A stretch of DNA of 53,330 nucleotides from JBCBRD01 sp039819785 (GCA_039819785.1 JBCBRH010000032.1:1-53330), one strand, 5' to 3'. Positions 8,449 to 17,572 are shown, numbered from the stretch's first letter. Numbers and translations are program-made. Notes: a model not told the origin generated them from the sequence alone.

Positions 8449-9333
8449 ATGAAGACATTGGCCGCAGACCACGCTCCGGCTTCGGAGAGAACAGGCGAAG
8501 CGGACACCTTAGACCAACCCAAAGGGGCCTCGCCATCTATCCAGGCTGACACCTCTGCTACCAGATCAGGGCGGACCCTCCAGCCTCAGCATCATGCTGG
8601 CTCCCCGTCTGGACGGCTGGATCAGGGCTTAGCACCAGAGCCTGTGCATCTGAATGACAGGTCCAACCAGCGGACCTCCAGCCAAGTCGAGCGTCCCGCT
8701 CCGGCTGGGCAAAAGCGCCAGCGCACACGCATCGCCATTGCCGACAAGAACCCCGTCGTACGCGCCGGTTTGCGAGACTACCTGGAAAAGGATGGGCGAT
8801 TTGAAGTTATCGATGTGGTCAACGGCGGCAATGCTTTCGTTTCAGTCTGCGAAAAATATGCAATAGATGTCGGCGTGATCGGCTGGGCCATGCCGGACAT
8901 GACCGGCTCCGATGTCCTCGGGACCGTAAAGCGCCGTCAAATCGGCACGCGCGTGATTATCTATACCGGCGACAGCAATCCCATGGTCCTGCGCCAGGCG
9001 GTCAAAGACGGCGCGTGGGGCTTTATCAATAAAAGCGACGACCCGGAGATGCTGATCGAAACGCTCGTCAGCGTCGCCCGCGGACGCCTCAGTCTTCCAT
9101 TCGTCGATATCTCAAGCCTGGCCAATGACCCGTTGGAGCAGTTGACCAAACGGGAGCGGGAACTGCTGCGCGCACTTGCCAACGGTCTGACAAACGAACA
9201 AATCGCCGCGCGGATCGGCATTTCCCACAACACCGTGAAATATCACCTGAAAAACCTGTACGACAAACTTGGCGTCCGGAACCGGGCGATGGCTGTCGGC
9301 CTTTACATGACCATTCCGGAAGACTGCCGCTGA
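8449..9333 (+). CDS. LuxR/NarL-type regulator with degenerate receiver domain
   Basis: About 294 residues from ATG 8449, which has GGAG ten bases upstream; a GTG at 8392 and an ATG at 8425 are alternatives. Residues 1-90 are low-complexity and polar. A receiver-like domain follows (RIAIADKNPVVRAGL to INKSDDPEML), then a C-terminal LuxR-type helix-turn-helix (LTKRERELLRALANGLTNEQ, then GISHNTVKYHLKNLYDKLGV). In the receiver the acidic pair reads Asp-Lys instead of Asp-Asp. The phospho-accepting Asp is Gly (VIGWAMPDM, codon at 8881-8883), while the switch Thr and the Lys are kept. It therefore cannot work by ordinary Asp phosphorylation. Its position 320 bases ahead of sgaA makes it the probable regulator of the serine-cycle genes (inference). 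Serine-cycle regulation in Methylobacterium uses the LysR protein QscR, which is unrelated. Confidence 0.88.
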   Translation: MKTLAADHAPASERTGEADTLDQPKGASPSIQADTSATRSGRTLQPQHHAGSPSGRLDQGLAPEPVHLNDRSNQRTSSQVERPAPAGQKRQRTRIAIADKNPVVRAGLRDYLEKDGRFEVIDVVNGGNAFVSVCEKYAIDVGVIGWAMPDMTGSDVLGTVKRRQIGTRVIIYTGDSNPMVLRQAVKDGAWGFINKSDDPEMLIETLVSVARGRLSLPFVDISSLANDPLEQLTKRERELLRALANGLTNEQIAARIGISHNTVKYHLKNLYDKLGVRNRAMAVGLYMTIPEDCR

Positions 9334-9652
9334 CGCAGTCGCAGCCGTACAATTCGCGACAATTCGTCCTACCCCTTTAGGCGAATTTCTGCATCCGCCC
9401 GGAGGCCTCCCATGCCTCAGTCAGCCTGAAATTTCCTGCCCTCCCAGAAAAAAACTCTCCCCGTCGGGGTGTTGTGGCCGCATGCACAAAGGCGCATGTT
9501 GGCGAAATAACGCATGCTACTTTTGCCCTACGACGTCCGGATGGCTCCAAGCGTGAAACGCAGGATCACACCAGACGGCAAAATGAACGCGCGTTGACAA
9601 ATCCAGCCGTCGATCACGTCGAGCGCGGCCAACACGAACCGGAGGGAGCAAC
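9334..9652. promoter_or_regulatory. Regulatory region ahead of the serine-cycle genes
   Basis: A 319-base gene-free stretch between the regulator and sgaA. It holds two copies of ACAATTCG ten bases apart (9349-9356 and 9359-9366), an inverted CGAATT at 9382-9387, and three CGCATG copies (9479, 9493, 9511). A strong GGAGGGAGCAAC ribosome-binding site precedes the ATG at 9653. The repeats on one helix face are candidate operator half-sites (inference). I cannot place a confident -35/-10 pair. Confidence 0.4.
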
Positions 9653-10870
9653 ATGCTCGTACAGCCCCATCTTTTCATCCCAGGGCCGACTAACATTCCA
9701 GAACCCGTACGTCAGGCGATGGACCTGCGTATGGAAGACATGCGCTCCCCAGAATATCCAAAGTTGACGCTGCCGCTTTTCGAAGACCTGAAGAAAGCCT
9801 TCAAGCTCACGGACGGCCGCGTCTTTATCTTCCCATCGTCGGGCACAGGTGCCTGGGAATCTGCGATCTCGAACACACTGAACGCAGGCGACCGCGTCCT
9901 GATGAGCCGCTTTGGTCAATTCTCCCACCTGTGGGTCGACATGGCAGAGCGTCTCGGTCTGGTCGTCGAAGTGTTTGACGAAGAATGGGGGACAGGCGTT
10001 CCGGTTGAGAAATACGCAGAGCGTCTCGCACAAGACAAGAGCCACGAGATCAAGGCCGTCTTCGCCACCCAGAACGAGACAGCAACCGGTGTGACAAGTG
10101 ACATCGCCGGTGTTCGCAAAGCACTCGAGGCCGCCAACCACCCTGCCCTATTGATGGTCGATGGCGTGTCTTCCGTCGCCTCCATCGACATGCGCATGAG
10201 CGAATGGGGCGTCGACTGTTGTGTGTCAGGCTCGCAAAAAGGTTTGATGCTGCCGACGGGCTTGGGCATCCTGGCTGTCAGCGACAAGGCGCTTGAAGCC
10301 GCCAAGACATCCACAATGGCGCGGTGCTTCTTCTCCTTCGAAGACATGATCAAAACGAACGATCAAGGCTTCTTCCCATACACTCCGGCCACGCAGCTTC
10401 TGCGCGGCATGCGCGTGTCATTGGACATGCTGTTCGACGAAGGCTTGGAAAACGTCTTCGCCCGTCACCACCGCATGGCCGAAGGTGTTCGCCGCGCGAT
10501 TGATGCCTGGGGCCTGACGCTCTGTGCAAAAGAACCAAAGTGGCACTCCGACACCGTCAGCGCCATTCTTGTTCCAGAGAACGTGGACAGCGCCGACGTC
10601 GTGAAAACAGCCTACTACCGTTACAACGTGTCTCTGGGTGTCGGGCTGTCGAAGGTCGCCGGAAAGGTCTTCCGGATCGGTCACCTGGGTGCGCTTGATG
10701 AAGTCATGATCGGTGGCGCCCTGTTCGGTGTCGAAATGGCGCTCATGGATTGCGGCGTAAACATCAAGGCCGGTTCTGGAACAGGCGCGGCAGCGGAGTA
10801 CTTCCGCGAAACCGCCACCAAGTCGGCCACATCCCGCGAGTCCACACCCGGTCTGAAGCTGGCCAGCTAA
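9653..10870 (+). CDS. sgaA: Serine--glyoxylate aminotransferase
   Basis: A 405-residue PLP-dependent class V aminotransferase that turns serine plus glyoxylate into hydroxypyruvate plus glycine, a defining step of the serine cycle. The N-terminus LFIPGPTNIPEPVRQAM and the PSSGTGAWESA phosphate-binding loop are characteristic. The cofactor-anchoring Asp170 sits in VDGVSSVASI, and the Schiff-base Lys196 in SGSQKGLMLPTG. Length matches the family. A strong GGAGGGAG ribosome-binding site precedes ATG 9653. It leads a same-strand series with mcl, mtkA, mtkB and ppc, though gaps of 110-230 bases separate these genes. The context makes the serine-cycle role much more likely than an alanine-glyoxylate role. 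Confidence 0.95.
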   Translation: MLVQPHLFIPGPTNIPEPVRQAMDLRMEDMRSPEYPKLTLPLFEDLKKAFKLTDGRVFIFPSSGTGAWESAISNTLNAGDRVLMSRFGQFSHLWVDMAERLGLVVEVFDEEWGTGVPVEKYAERLAQDKSHEIKAVFATQNETATGVTSDIAGVRKALEAANHPALLMVDGVSSVASIDMRMSEWGVDCCVSGSQKGLMLPTGLGILAVSDKALEAAKTSTMARCFFSFEDMIKTNDQGFFPYTPATQLLRGMRVSLDMLFDEGLENVFARHHRMAEGVRRAIDAWGLTLCAKEPKWHSDTVSAILVPENVDSADVVKTAYYRYNVSLGVGLSKVAGKVFRIGHLGALDEVMIGGALFGVEMALMDCGVNIKAGSGTGAAAEYFRETATKSATSRESTPGLKLAS

Positions 10871-11096
10871 TTTGCGAATGCGATGGTTGTCCTCGTTCGA
10901 CTGGGCAGCCATCGAAAAGCTGATGACAGTGGGGCGAGGCGGATAACGCCTTTGAAACGCAGGCCTCCAACAAGCGCTCTCCCATATTCCAAGCTTGGAC
11001 GAGACGTGAGCCCAAAGCGGACCAGGACCACATCCTGACCACGACTGACATCCGATATATCGGCAATAACCAGACAACGCCAAAAGCAGGATCAAA

Positions 11097-12053
11097 ATGA
11101 GCCATACGCTTTACAACTTGAGAAAACCTCGCCTTCACCGCAGCGAGCTAGCAGTTCCCGGTTCCAACCCCGGAATGTTTGAAAAAGCGCTGACGAGTGA
11201 AGCCGACTATATTTTCCTCGACCTCGAAGACGCCGTGGCTCCGCCATCAAAAATTGAGGCGCGTGCCAATATCATCCAGGCTCTGAAGGAATTCGATTGG
11301 AAGGGCAACGGCAAGACGCTTTCGATCCGCATTAACGGCCTCGACACACACTACATGTACCGCGATGTCGTCGAAGTCATCGAATCTGTCGGCGACAAGG
11401 TCGACACCATACTGGTTCCAAAGGTCGGCGTGCCATCGGACCTTTACATGGTCGACGCGATGCTTTCGCAAATCGAGATCGCGAAAGGCTTCGAAAACAA
11501 GATCGGCCTTGAGGCACTGATCGAAACATCGCTTGGAATGGCCAACGTCGATGAGATTGCGCAATACCCGCACCGGATGGAGGCCATGCACTTCGGCGTC
11601 GCGGACTATGCGGCAAGCCTTCGCTCGAGAACAGTCGTGATCGGTGGTTTGAACCCGGATTATCCAGGCGACCAGTGGCACGCTTCGTTGACGCGTATGC
11701 TCATCGCCTGCCGCGCCTATGGGTTGCGGGCAATCGATGGTCCCTTTGGCGGCATCGATGATCCTGAAGGCTACAAGGATAGCGCCCGTCGCGCAGCCGC
11801 GCTTGGTTATGAGGGCAAGTGGGCGATCCACCCAAGTCAGATCGCTCTGGCGAACGAAGTCTTCTCGCCAACAACTGGCGAAGTTGAAAAAGCCGAGTTG
11901 ACGATGAAAGCGCTCAAAGAGGCTGAAGAGCAAGGCAAGGGCGCAGCATCGCTGAACGGCAAGATGATTGACGCCGCATCTGAGCGGATGGCGCGCAACG
12001 TCTTGTTGACCAACGACGCCATCAAGGATGCTGCCAAAGCACGCGCCGGTTAG
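11097..12053 (+). CDS. mcl: L-malyl-CoA / beta-methylmalyl-CoA lyase
   Basis: A 318-residue HpcH/HpaI/CitE-family lyase that splits L-malyl-CoA into acetyl-CoA and glyoxylate, closing the serine cycle. Family hallmarks are the N-terminal RSELAVPGSNPGMFEKAL, the acidic FLDLEDAVAP, IRINGLDT, IGLEALIETSLGM with the metal-binding Glu, and the Asp of HFGVADYAASL. The C-terminal region KWAIHPSQIALANEVFSP matches the lid that supplies the second subunit's catalytic residues. Length fits the family, which is longer than simple citE. AGGA precedes the ATG. It lies 226 bases after sgaA and 112 before mtkA, whose product supplies malyl-CoA. CitE itself is unlikely because no citrate lyase partners are present. 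Confidence 0.95.
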   Translation: MSHTLYNLRKPRLHRSELAVPGSNPGMFEKALTSEADYIFLDLEDAVAPPSKIEARANIIQALKEFDWKGNGKTLSIRINGLDTHYMYRDVVEVIESVGDKVDTILVPKVGVPSDLYMVDAMLSQIEIAKGFENKIGLEALIETSLGMANVDEIAQYPHRMEAMHFGVADYAASLRSRTVVIGGLNPDYPGDQWHASLTRMLIACRAYGLRAIDGPFGGIDDPEGYKDSARRAAALGYEGKWAIHPSQIALANEVFSPTTGEVEKAELTMKALKEAEEQGKGAASLNGKMIDAASERMARNVLLTNDAIKDAAKARAG

Positions 12054-12164
12054 TCAGCTCAAAACAGACGATCGGTGTGCGCTGGAGGCTCGCACGAGAT
12101 GCGCAGCGCACACCGGATTGAACAACTAAGACCTCAAAGGTTTAACCCGTCCGGGAGGATGACA

Positions 12165-13346
12165 ATGGACATTCACGAATACCAGGCAAAAGAGCTGCTT
12201 TCGAAATTTGGTGTTCCAATTCCCCGTGGCGGCTTGGCCTACAGCCCCGAACAGGCCACATACCGCGCCAATGAAATCGGCGGGTCGATGTGGGTTGTAA
12301 AAGCCCAAATTCACTCCGGTGCTCGCGGCAAGGCTGGCGGTGTCAAGCTGTGTCGGTCTGACAAAGACATTTGGGGCGCAGCCGATGCTTTGCTGGGTAA
12401 ACGTCTCGTGACGGCGCAAACCGGTCCCCAGGGTAAGCTGGTCTCCCGGCTTTACATCGAAGAAGGTACGGGCATCGACAAAGAGTTCTACCTCGGGTTC
12501 GTCATGGACCGGGCCATGGAACGTATCTGCGTTGTCGCATCGACCGCCGGCGGCATGGACATCGAGGAAATCTCGGAGACGGAACCTGATAGCTTGCTGC
12601 GCATCGTCGTTGACCCAGCCGTCGGCATGCAGTCATTCCAGGCCCGCGAACTTGCCTTTGGTCTGGGGATCGAACCAGACCTCGTCAATAAGTTCGAACG
12701 CAGCATCATGGGCTGCTACCGTGCGTTCCGCGACCTTGACGCAACCATGGTCGAAATCAACCCTCTTGTGATTACAACGGACCGCAACGTGCTGGCCCTC
12801 GACGCCAAGATGTCGTTCGACGACAACGCGCTGTTCCGCCGCCCGCACATCTCAGAACTCCGCGACAAAAGCCAGGAGGACAGCCGCGAGGCCTACGCGT
12901 CCGACCGGGGTCTGTCATACGTTGGCCTCGACGGAGACATCGGTTGCGTCGTGAACGGTGCCGGTCTGGCGATGGCAACGCTCGACATGATCAAACTGGC
13001 CGGTGGTGAGCCAGCCAACTTCCTTGATATCGGCGGCGGCGCAAGCCCGGACCGCGTCCAAAAGTCATTCAAGGCTGTCCTGAAGGACGACAACGTCAAG
13101 GCACTCCTCGTCAATGTGTTCGCCGGTATCAATCGGTGCGACTGGGTCGCCCAGGGCGTCGTTGAAGCGGTCACCGAACTCGACATCAAGCTGCCTGTGA
13201 TCGTTCGGCTCGCCGGCACAAATGTCGAAGAGGGACGCAAAATCCTAAGAGAGAGCGGCGTGAGCATCATGACCGCTGAAACACTCGGCGAAGCTGCACA
13301 AAAAGCGGTTGCCGCCGCAAAAGACCAAACGGCAAAAGCGGCTTGA
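12165..13346 (+). CDS. mtkA: Malate--CoA ligase (malate thiokinase) beta subunit
   Basis: A 393-residue ATP-grasp subunit of an ADP-forming CoA ligase. It starts MDIHEYQAKELLSKFGVPIP, as SucC-type subunits do, with WVVKAQIHSGARGKAGGVKL in the ATP-grasp lid, VEINPLVIT and the GGGASPDRVQKSF loop. Sequence alone fits either succinyl-CoA or malate-CoA ligase. The setting between mcl and ppc, with the alpha subunit next, points to malate thiokinase of the serine cycle. GGGAGGATGACA gives a strong ribosome-binding site for ATG 12165; an upstream ATG at 12159 overlaps that site, and the longer reading frame from 12075 is not family-like. Confidence 0.93.
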   Translation: MDIHEYQAKELLSKFGVPIPRGGLAYSPEQATYRANEIGGSMWVVKAQIHSGARGKAGGVKLCRSDKDIWGAADALLGKRLVTAQTGPQGKLVSRLYIEEGTGIDKEFYLGFVMDRAMERICVVASTAGGMDIEEISETEPDSLLRIVVDPAVGMQSFQARELAFGLGIEPDLVNKFERSIMGCYRAFRDLDATMVEINPLVITTDRNVLALDAKMSFDDNALFRRPHISELRDKSQEDSREAYASDRGLSYVGLDGDIGCVVNGAGLAMATLDMIKLAGGEPANFLDIGGGASPDRVQKSFKAVLKDDNVKALLVNVFAGINRCDWVAQGVVEAVTELDIKLPVIVRLAGTNVEEGRKILRESGVSIMTAETLGEAAQKAVAAAKDQTAKAA

Positions 13347-13538
13347 CGTCATGGCCGTTTCGTTCGCGAGGCGGCCGTAATCAAACAGCCCCGGTGAAAG
13401 CCGCGGACAAAAAAGCTGGATCCGTTTCTGTTCCGGGAACATCAACCAGCTGCAAATATCACAGCGCGCCACGGATTTCCGCGCAGAGCGAAACAAATGC
13501 GGCGGCGCTCATGACCGTCAGTTGGAGGAAACAGCACC

Positions 13539-14438
13539 ATGGCGATCTTCATCAATGAGAATACGCCCATCCTCATCCAGGGCTTCACAGGCCGGATCGG
13601 GACGTTTCACGCTCAGGAAATGATCGATTACGGATCGAACGTCATCGGCGGGGTGACGCCGGGCAAGGGCGGCACCACCCACCTCGGCAGGCCCGTTTTC
13701 AACACCGTCAAAGGCGCGGTTGAAGAAACTGGCGCGGAAGCCTCGATCGTCTTCGTGCCCCCGCCATTCGCAGCCGACGCCATCATGGAAGCAGCCGACT
13801 CCGGCATCAAATACTGCACCTGCATCACAGACGGTATTCCAGCCCAGGATATGATCCGGGTGAAGCGGTACATGCGCCGCTACAAAAAGGTAAACCGCAT
13901 GCGGCTCACCGGACCGAACTGCGCGGGCACCATTTCACCGGGCCGCGCCATGCTCGGCATTATGCCTGGCAACATCTATGACCCAGGCCGCATCGGCATC
14001 GTCGGCCGGTCCGGAACGTTGGGTTACGAAGCTGCGGCGCAGTTGAAGGCTCTAGGCCACGGTGTGTCCACAAGCGTCGGCATCGGCGGCGATCCCATCA
14101 ACGGATCATCCTTCCGCGATATCTTGGAGGAGTTCGAGAAGGATCCGGAAACAGACGCCGTTCTGATGATTGGTGAAATTGGCGGGCCGCAGGAAGCCGA
14201 AGGTGCAGTGTTCGCGCGCGATCACATGACCAAACCCGTCATCGCTTACATCGCCGGCTTGTCCGCACCAAAGGGCCGGACCATGGGCCACGCCGGAGCC
14301 ATCGTGACGGCATTTGGAGAATCCGCGCAAGAAAAGGTAGAGATCCTGCAACAGGCTGGCGTGACCATAGCTCCGACACCGGCTGAGATGGGCGAGACGG
14401 TCGCAAGTGTCGTATCCAAACTACAAAAGGTCGCCTGA
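13539..14438 (+). CDS. mtkB: Malate--CoA ligase (malate thiokinase) alpha subunit
   Basis: A 299-residue SucD-type subunit that binds CoA and carries the phospho-histidine. Seen: PILIQGFTGRIGTFHAQEMI (CoA-binding Rossmann loop), GPNCAGTISPG, GIVGRSGTLGYEAAAQL and the active-site His251 in MGHAGAIVTAFG. The partner beta subunit ends 192 bases upstream. TTGGAGGAAACAGCACC before the ATG is a strong ribosome-binding site. The product, with MtkA, makes malyl-CoA from malate, CoA and ATP. As with mtkA, the choice of malate over succinate rests on the flanking mcl and ppc genes. Confidence 0.93.
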   Translation: MAIFINENTPILIQGFTGRIGTFHAQEMIDYGSNVIGGVTPGKGGTTHLGRPVFNTVKGAVEETGAEASIVFVPPPFAADAIMEAADSGIKYCTCITDGIPAQDMIRVKRYMRRYKKVNRMRLTGPNCAGTISPGRAMLGIMPGNIYDPGRIGIVGRSGTLGYEAAAQLKALGHGVSTSVGIGGDPINGSSFRDILEEFEKDPETDAVLMIGEIGGPQEAEGAVFARDHMTKPVIAYIAGLSAPKGRTMGHAGAIVTAFGESAQEKVEILQQAGVTIAPTPAEMGETVASVVSKLQKVA

Positions 14439-14600
14439 TCCAGCACCTTCCATCGTGCAGACCAAGACGTTCTGGTTTCAAATGCCAGCAGGCAACGAAC
14501 AAGTGCAAACGTCTTCGGCTCCCAAGCCGATGACGTAACGCCTGCCGGCAGACGCGCAACTGCGTCCAGCCGCAGGTCACGTTTTATGAAGGGTCGAACA

Positions 14601-17462
14601 ATGCAAGACAAAGTCGCCGCGCCACCACCGAAACTCAATGAAGTCGAGCTGCGTGATGAATTGCGGGCGCTGCGGACCCTGATCCCTGACAGCCCGTGGT
14701 TAAACCCAATCCAGGCTGTCGCATTTGATCTGTCCCGCCGCCTCGAAAGCGGTGACATCAGCATCAAAGATCTTCGCGAGATGAGCACCCGTCTGCTCGA
14801 TCGCGGTTGTACGATCAGGGCGCGCCGCCTTAAAGATCGGATCGGCTTCAAAACGGTGGCAGACACGCACGAGCAGTTCGCGGAGTTCGTCCGGGAAACC
14901 GCTGCCAGCTGCAACAGCCTGGAAGAGTTCGCAAACCGCTGGTCACGTGCACGCACCGGTGTCGTACTCACAGCCCACCCGACGTTCGGCATCTCGCGTG
15001 AACTGTCGCGCCGCATGGTCGAGCTGGCCACAGGTCCCGACGTCGACTTGGCAGAACCCATCTCCATTCCGCATCGCCCGAACGAGACGATTGATCTGAC
15101 CTACGAGCATGAACGCACCCAAGCGACGCTCCTTAACTTGCGCAACGCCTGCCAGGATCTGCATGAAACATTCGTGCGCGTCGCGGTGGAGATTTATGGT
15201 GAAGACGCACTTAAACTTGAGCCGAGACTCACGACGATTGCCAGCTGGGTCGGTTACGATTTGGATGGACGCACAGACATCACCTGGACGAGGTCGTTAG
15301 AGCTCCGGCTGCAGGAAAAACGCACAGCCCTTGAAGATATCCGCACCCGCTTTTTGGCACTGGACAAAGGGCTCGATCATAGCGAAGCGGGCCTTCAACG
15401 GAGCGCCCGCCAGACCATCGGGAAACTGGATCTGGCCATTGCGTCGGCCTCCGAGCAGATCAATGCCCTCGGCGAGGTCATCGCAAATCACGGCAAGGGC
15501 TTGGCCAAGGCGGCCAACGTCATCACGCGAAGCGACAGCTACAACATCACGTCCGTGAAGCCGATCACCAACCTGATCGACGAGATCACAAACGCGGTCC
15601 CCGACACAGATACAAAAATCAAGTTCACGGCGCTGAAACAATTGGTTCAGACGACAGGCCTTGGAACAGCGCACATCCACCTGCGGATTAACGCGGCACA
15701 GCTTTCCAACGCCCTGCGCGCTTTCGTACATGAACCTTGGGCGACAAATCTGTCTGAGCGGCAGTCCGTTACGCGGCTATCCGAAATGATCAGGGACGTG
15801 AAGCCCGAGACGGTCAACTTCGGCACCTTGGATCTCGAAACGGCAACGGCCATTCGGCAGCTGGCGCTGGTGGCCCAGATCAAAAAATACGTCGACAGTG
15901 AAACGCCGATCCGGTTCTTGATCGCCGAATCAGAATCGCCAGCCACGATTCTCATTGCTGTGTTTTTTGCCAAACTGTTCGGCGTGGATGATCTCGTCGA
16001 CATCTCGCCCCTGTTCGAAACACCAGCCGGACTGGAACGCGGTGCCCGCATCATGGAGCAACTGCTTCAAGAGCCCGCTTATCAGGAGTACGTCCGAGGC
16101 CGTGGACGGCTGTCAATCCAGACCGGCTTTTCCGATGCCGGTCGCTTCGTCGGGCAGATTTCCGCAACGCTTGCGATCGAGCGCATGCACCGCACCTTGG
16201 CCCAGCACATTGCCGACGCCGACCTTGGCAACGTCGAAACTCTCATCTTCTCCACCCACGGGGAATCCATGGGTCGTGGCGCACATCCCGGCTCCCTGCA
16301 TGACAGGCTGCAATATGTGTTGTCACCGCGCGTTCGCCGGTCGTTCGCGACACGCAACTTGCCACTCAAGCATGAAACCAGTTTCCAGGGTGGCGACGGG
16401 TTCATGTTTTTCGGCAGCCGCGAACTCACCGTCGCAGCGCTCTCGTCAATCATTCAGGATGGCAGAATCCCTGAAGATGACCATGACCCGTTCTATGACG
16501 ATGACAACCTGACGCTGGACTTCTACTTGCGCTTGCGCGGCTATCAGCAAGACCTCTTCGCGCATCCAGGCTATCGTGCATTGCTCGGTGCTTATGGCGC
16601 AAACCTCCTGTTCAAAACCGGCAGCCGCGCCGTCAAGCGTCAAAGCGACACCGCAACCGCCGTTGACCGCGGCGATCCAGCCCGCATGCGCGCCATCCCG
16701 AACAATGCAATTTTGCAGCAGTTCGGCTACATCGCCAACGTGGTTGCCGGTATCGGAGCCGCCGCCGGGTATGAGCGCGACAAGGTCGTCAGCCTCGGCA
16801 AAACCTCACCGCGGCTTCGGCTGTTGCTGGAGATGGTCGCGCGCGGCAAGCAGGTCTCAAGCCTCAATGCCATGGGTGCGAACGCAGCCGTATTCGATGC
16901 AGGCTTTTGGGCATCGCGGGCGTCATGGGGCCGCGAACCCCAACTGGAAAACGTTTTCCGCACACTTTCGACGACACTCTTGACGGACACGCGCGCAAGT
17001 GACATCGCCGGGTTGATGCACCATGTGCGCCTGGATGCCATCGACCTTCACGCCATCCTCGAAGACTTTGAGCTGGAAGGTGGCAAGGTGCCAGACGATA
17101 CGCGCCTTGAAGTCGATCTTCTCCAGGCGATTAGGTCGGCGTTGATCATGCGGATCTTCATCCTGTCCGGCCAGCTGCCGCGTTTCGCGCCTCGCAATGA
17201 CATGAGCTACGAACAACTGCTGGACCGCGCGCTGGCCTTGGACATCCCCGAGGTTCTGGCCTTTATGCGGCAGGCTTTCCCACACGAGAGCTCCTCAGCC
17301 GCTGCCGCCGATGGCTTCACGGAAGGGGCCACATACCGGCCCCACGGCATTGACGACTATGCTCGTCTGGAAACTGAAATCCTCACGCCAATGGAAGAAG
17401 CCTACGATTTCGTCCGCGAAATCGGCACCGGTATCTCTCACCACTTCGGCGCTTTCGGCTAG
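14601..17462 (+). CDS. ppc: Phosphoenolpyruvate carboxylase, serine-cycle type
   Basis: About 953 residues. It carboxylates PEP to oxaloacetate, supplying the C4 acid for malate in the serine cycle. Catalytic landmarks are divergent. VVLTAHPTFGIS keeps the catalytic His (about residue 126) but has Phe after the Thr where classical enzymes have Glu. VGYDLDGRTDIT replaces GGDRDGNP. THGESMGRGAHPGS stands for the glycine loop HGRGGTVGRGG. The C-terminus ends HHFGAFG without the classical QNTG end. Such divergence is typical of PEPC from serine-cycle methylotrophs. ATG 14601 is preferred because GAAGGG lies seven bases before it; ATG 14586 is the alternative. It is the last gene of the block, followed at once by two palindromic repeats. 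Confidence 0.93.
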   Translation: MQDKVAAPPPKLNEVELRDELRALRTLIPDSPWLNPIQAVAFDLSRRLESGDISIKDLREMSTRLLDRGCTIRARRLKDRIGFKTVADTHEQFAEFVRETAASCNSLEEFANRWSRARTGVVLTAHPTFGISRELSRRMVELATGPDVDLAEPISIPHRPNETIDLTYEHERTQATLLNLRNACQDLHETFVRVAVEIYGEDALKLEPRLTTIASWVGYDLDGRTDITWTRSLELRLQEKRTALEDIRTRFLALDKGLDHSEAGLQRSARQTIGKLDLAIASASEQINALGEVIANHGKGLAKAANVITRSDSYNITSVKPITNLIDEITNAVPDTDTKIKFTALKQLVQTTGLGTAHIHLRINAAQLSNALRAFVHEPWATNLSERQSVTRLSEMIRDVKPETVNFGTLDLETATAIRQLALVAQIKKYVDSETPIRFLIAESESPATILIAVFFAKLFGVDDLVDISPLFETPAGLERGARIMEQLLQEPAYQEYVRGRGRLSIQTGFSDAGRFVGQISATLAIERMHRTLAQHIADADLGNVETLIFSTHGESMGRGAHPGSLHDRLQYVLSPRVRRSFATRNLPLKHETSFQGGDGFMFFGSRELTVAALSSIIQDGRIPEDDHDPFYDDDNLTLDFYLRLRGYQQDLFAHPGYRALLGAYGANLLFKTGSRAVKRQSDTATAVDRGDPARMRAIPNNAILQQFGYIANVVAGIGAAAGYERDKVVSLGKTSPRLRLLLEMVARGKQVSSLNAMGANAAVFDAGFWASRASWGREPQLENVFRTLSTTLLTDTRASDIAGLMHHVRLDAIDLHAILEDFELEGGKVPDDTRLEVDLLQAIRSALIMRIFILSGQLPRFAPRNDMSYEQLLDRALALDIPEVLAFMRQAFPHESSSAAAADGFTEGATYRPHGIDDYARLETEILTPMEEAYDFVREIGTGISHHFGAFG

Positions 17463-17572
17463 AGCATGTTCAGGAAAAGTGTATGCGGTTTTCCGCCCGG
17501 AACATGCTCCAACTCAAGAGCACCGAGCATGTTCAGGAAAAGTGTACGCGGTTTTCCGCCCGGAACATGCTC
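17462..17572. repeat. Two tandem palindromic elements (63-bp period)
   Basis: Two nearly identical 48-base elements at 17462-17509 and 17525-17572, 63 bases apart including their shared spacer. Each is an imperfect palindrome: GAGCATGTTC at the left end is mirrored by GAACATGCTC at the right, and GGAAAA by TTTTCC nearer the centre. The copies differ at one central base (TATGC against TACGC) and little in the spacer. They resemble the GAGCATG-type intergenic palindromes common in Hyphomicrobiales genomes. The first one overlaps the last base of the ppc stop codon, so it may also act as a transcript end or RNA-stabilising hairpin. Confidence 0.85.

Noticed and set aside
12165..14438. sucCD (succinyl-CoA synthetase) reading of the two CoA-ligase genes
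   Set aside because: Motifs fit both, but sgaA, mcl and ppc on either side make malate thiokinase far more likely and no other TCA-cycle genes are near.
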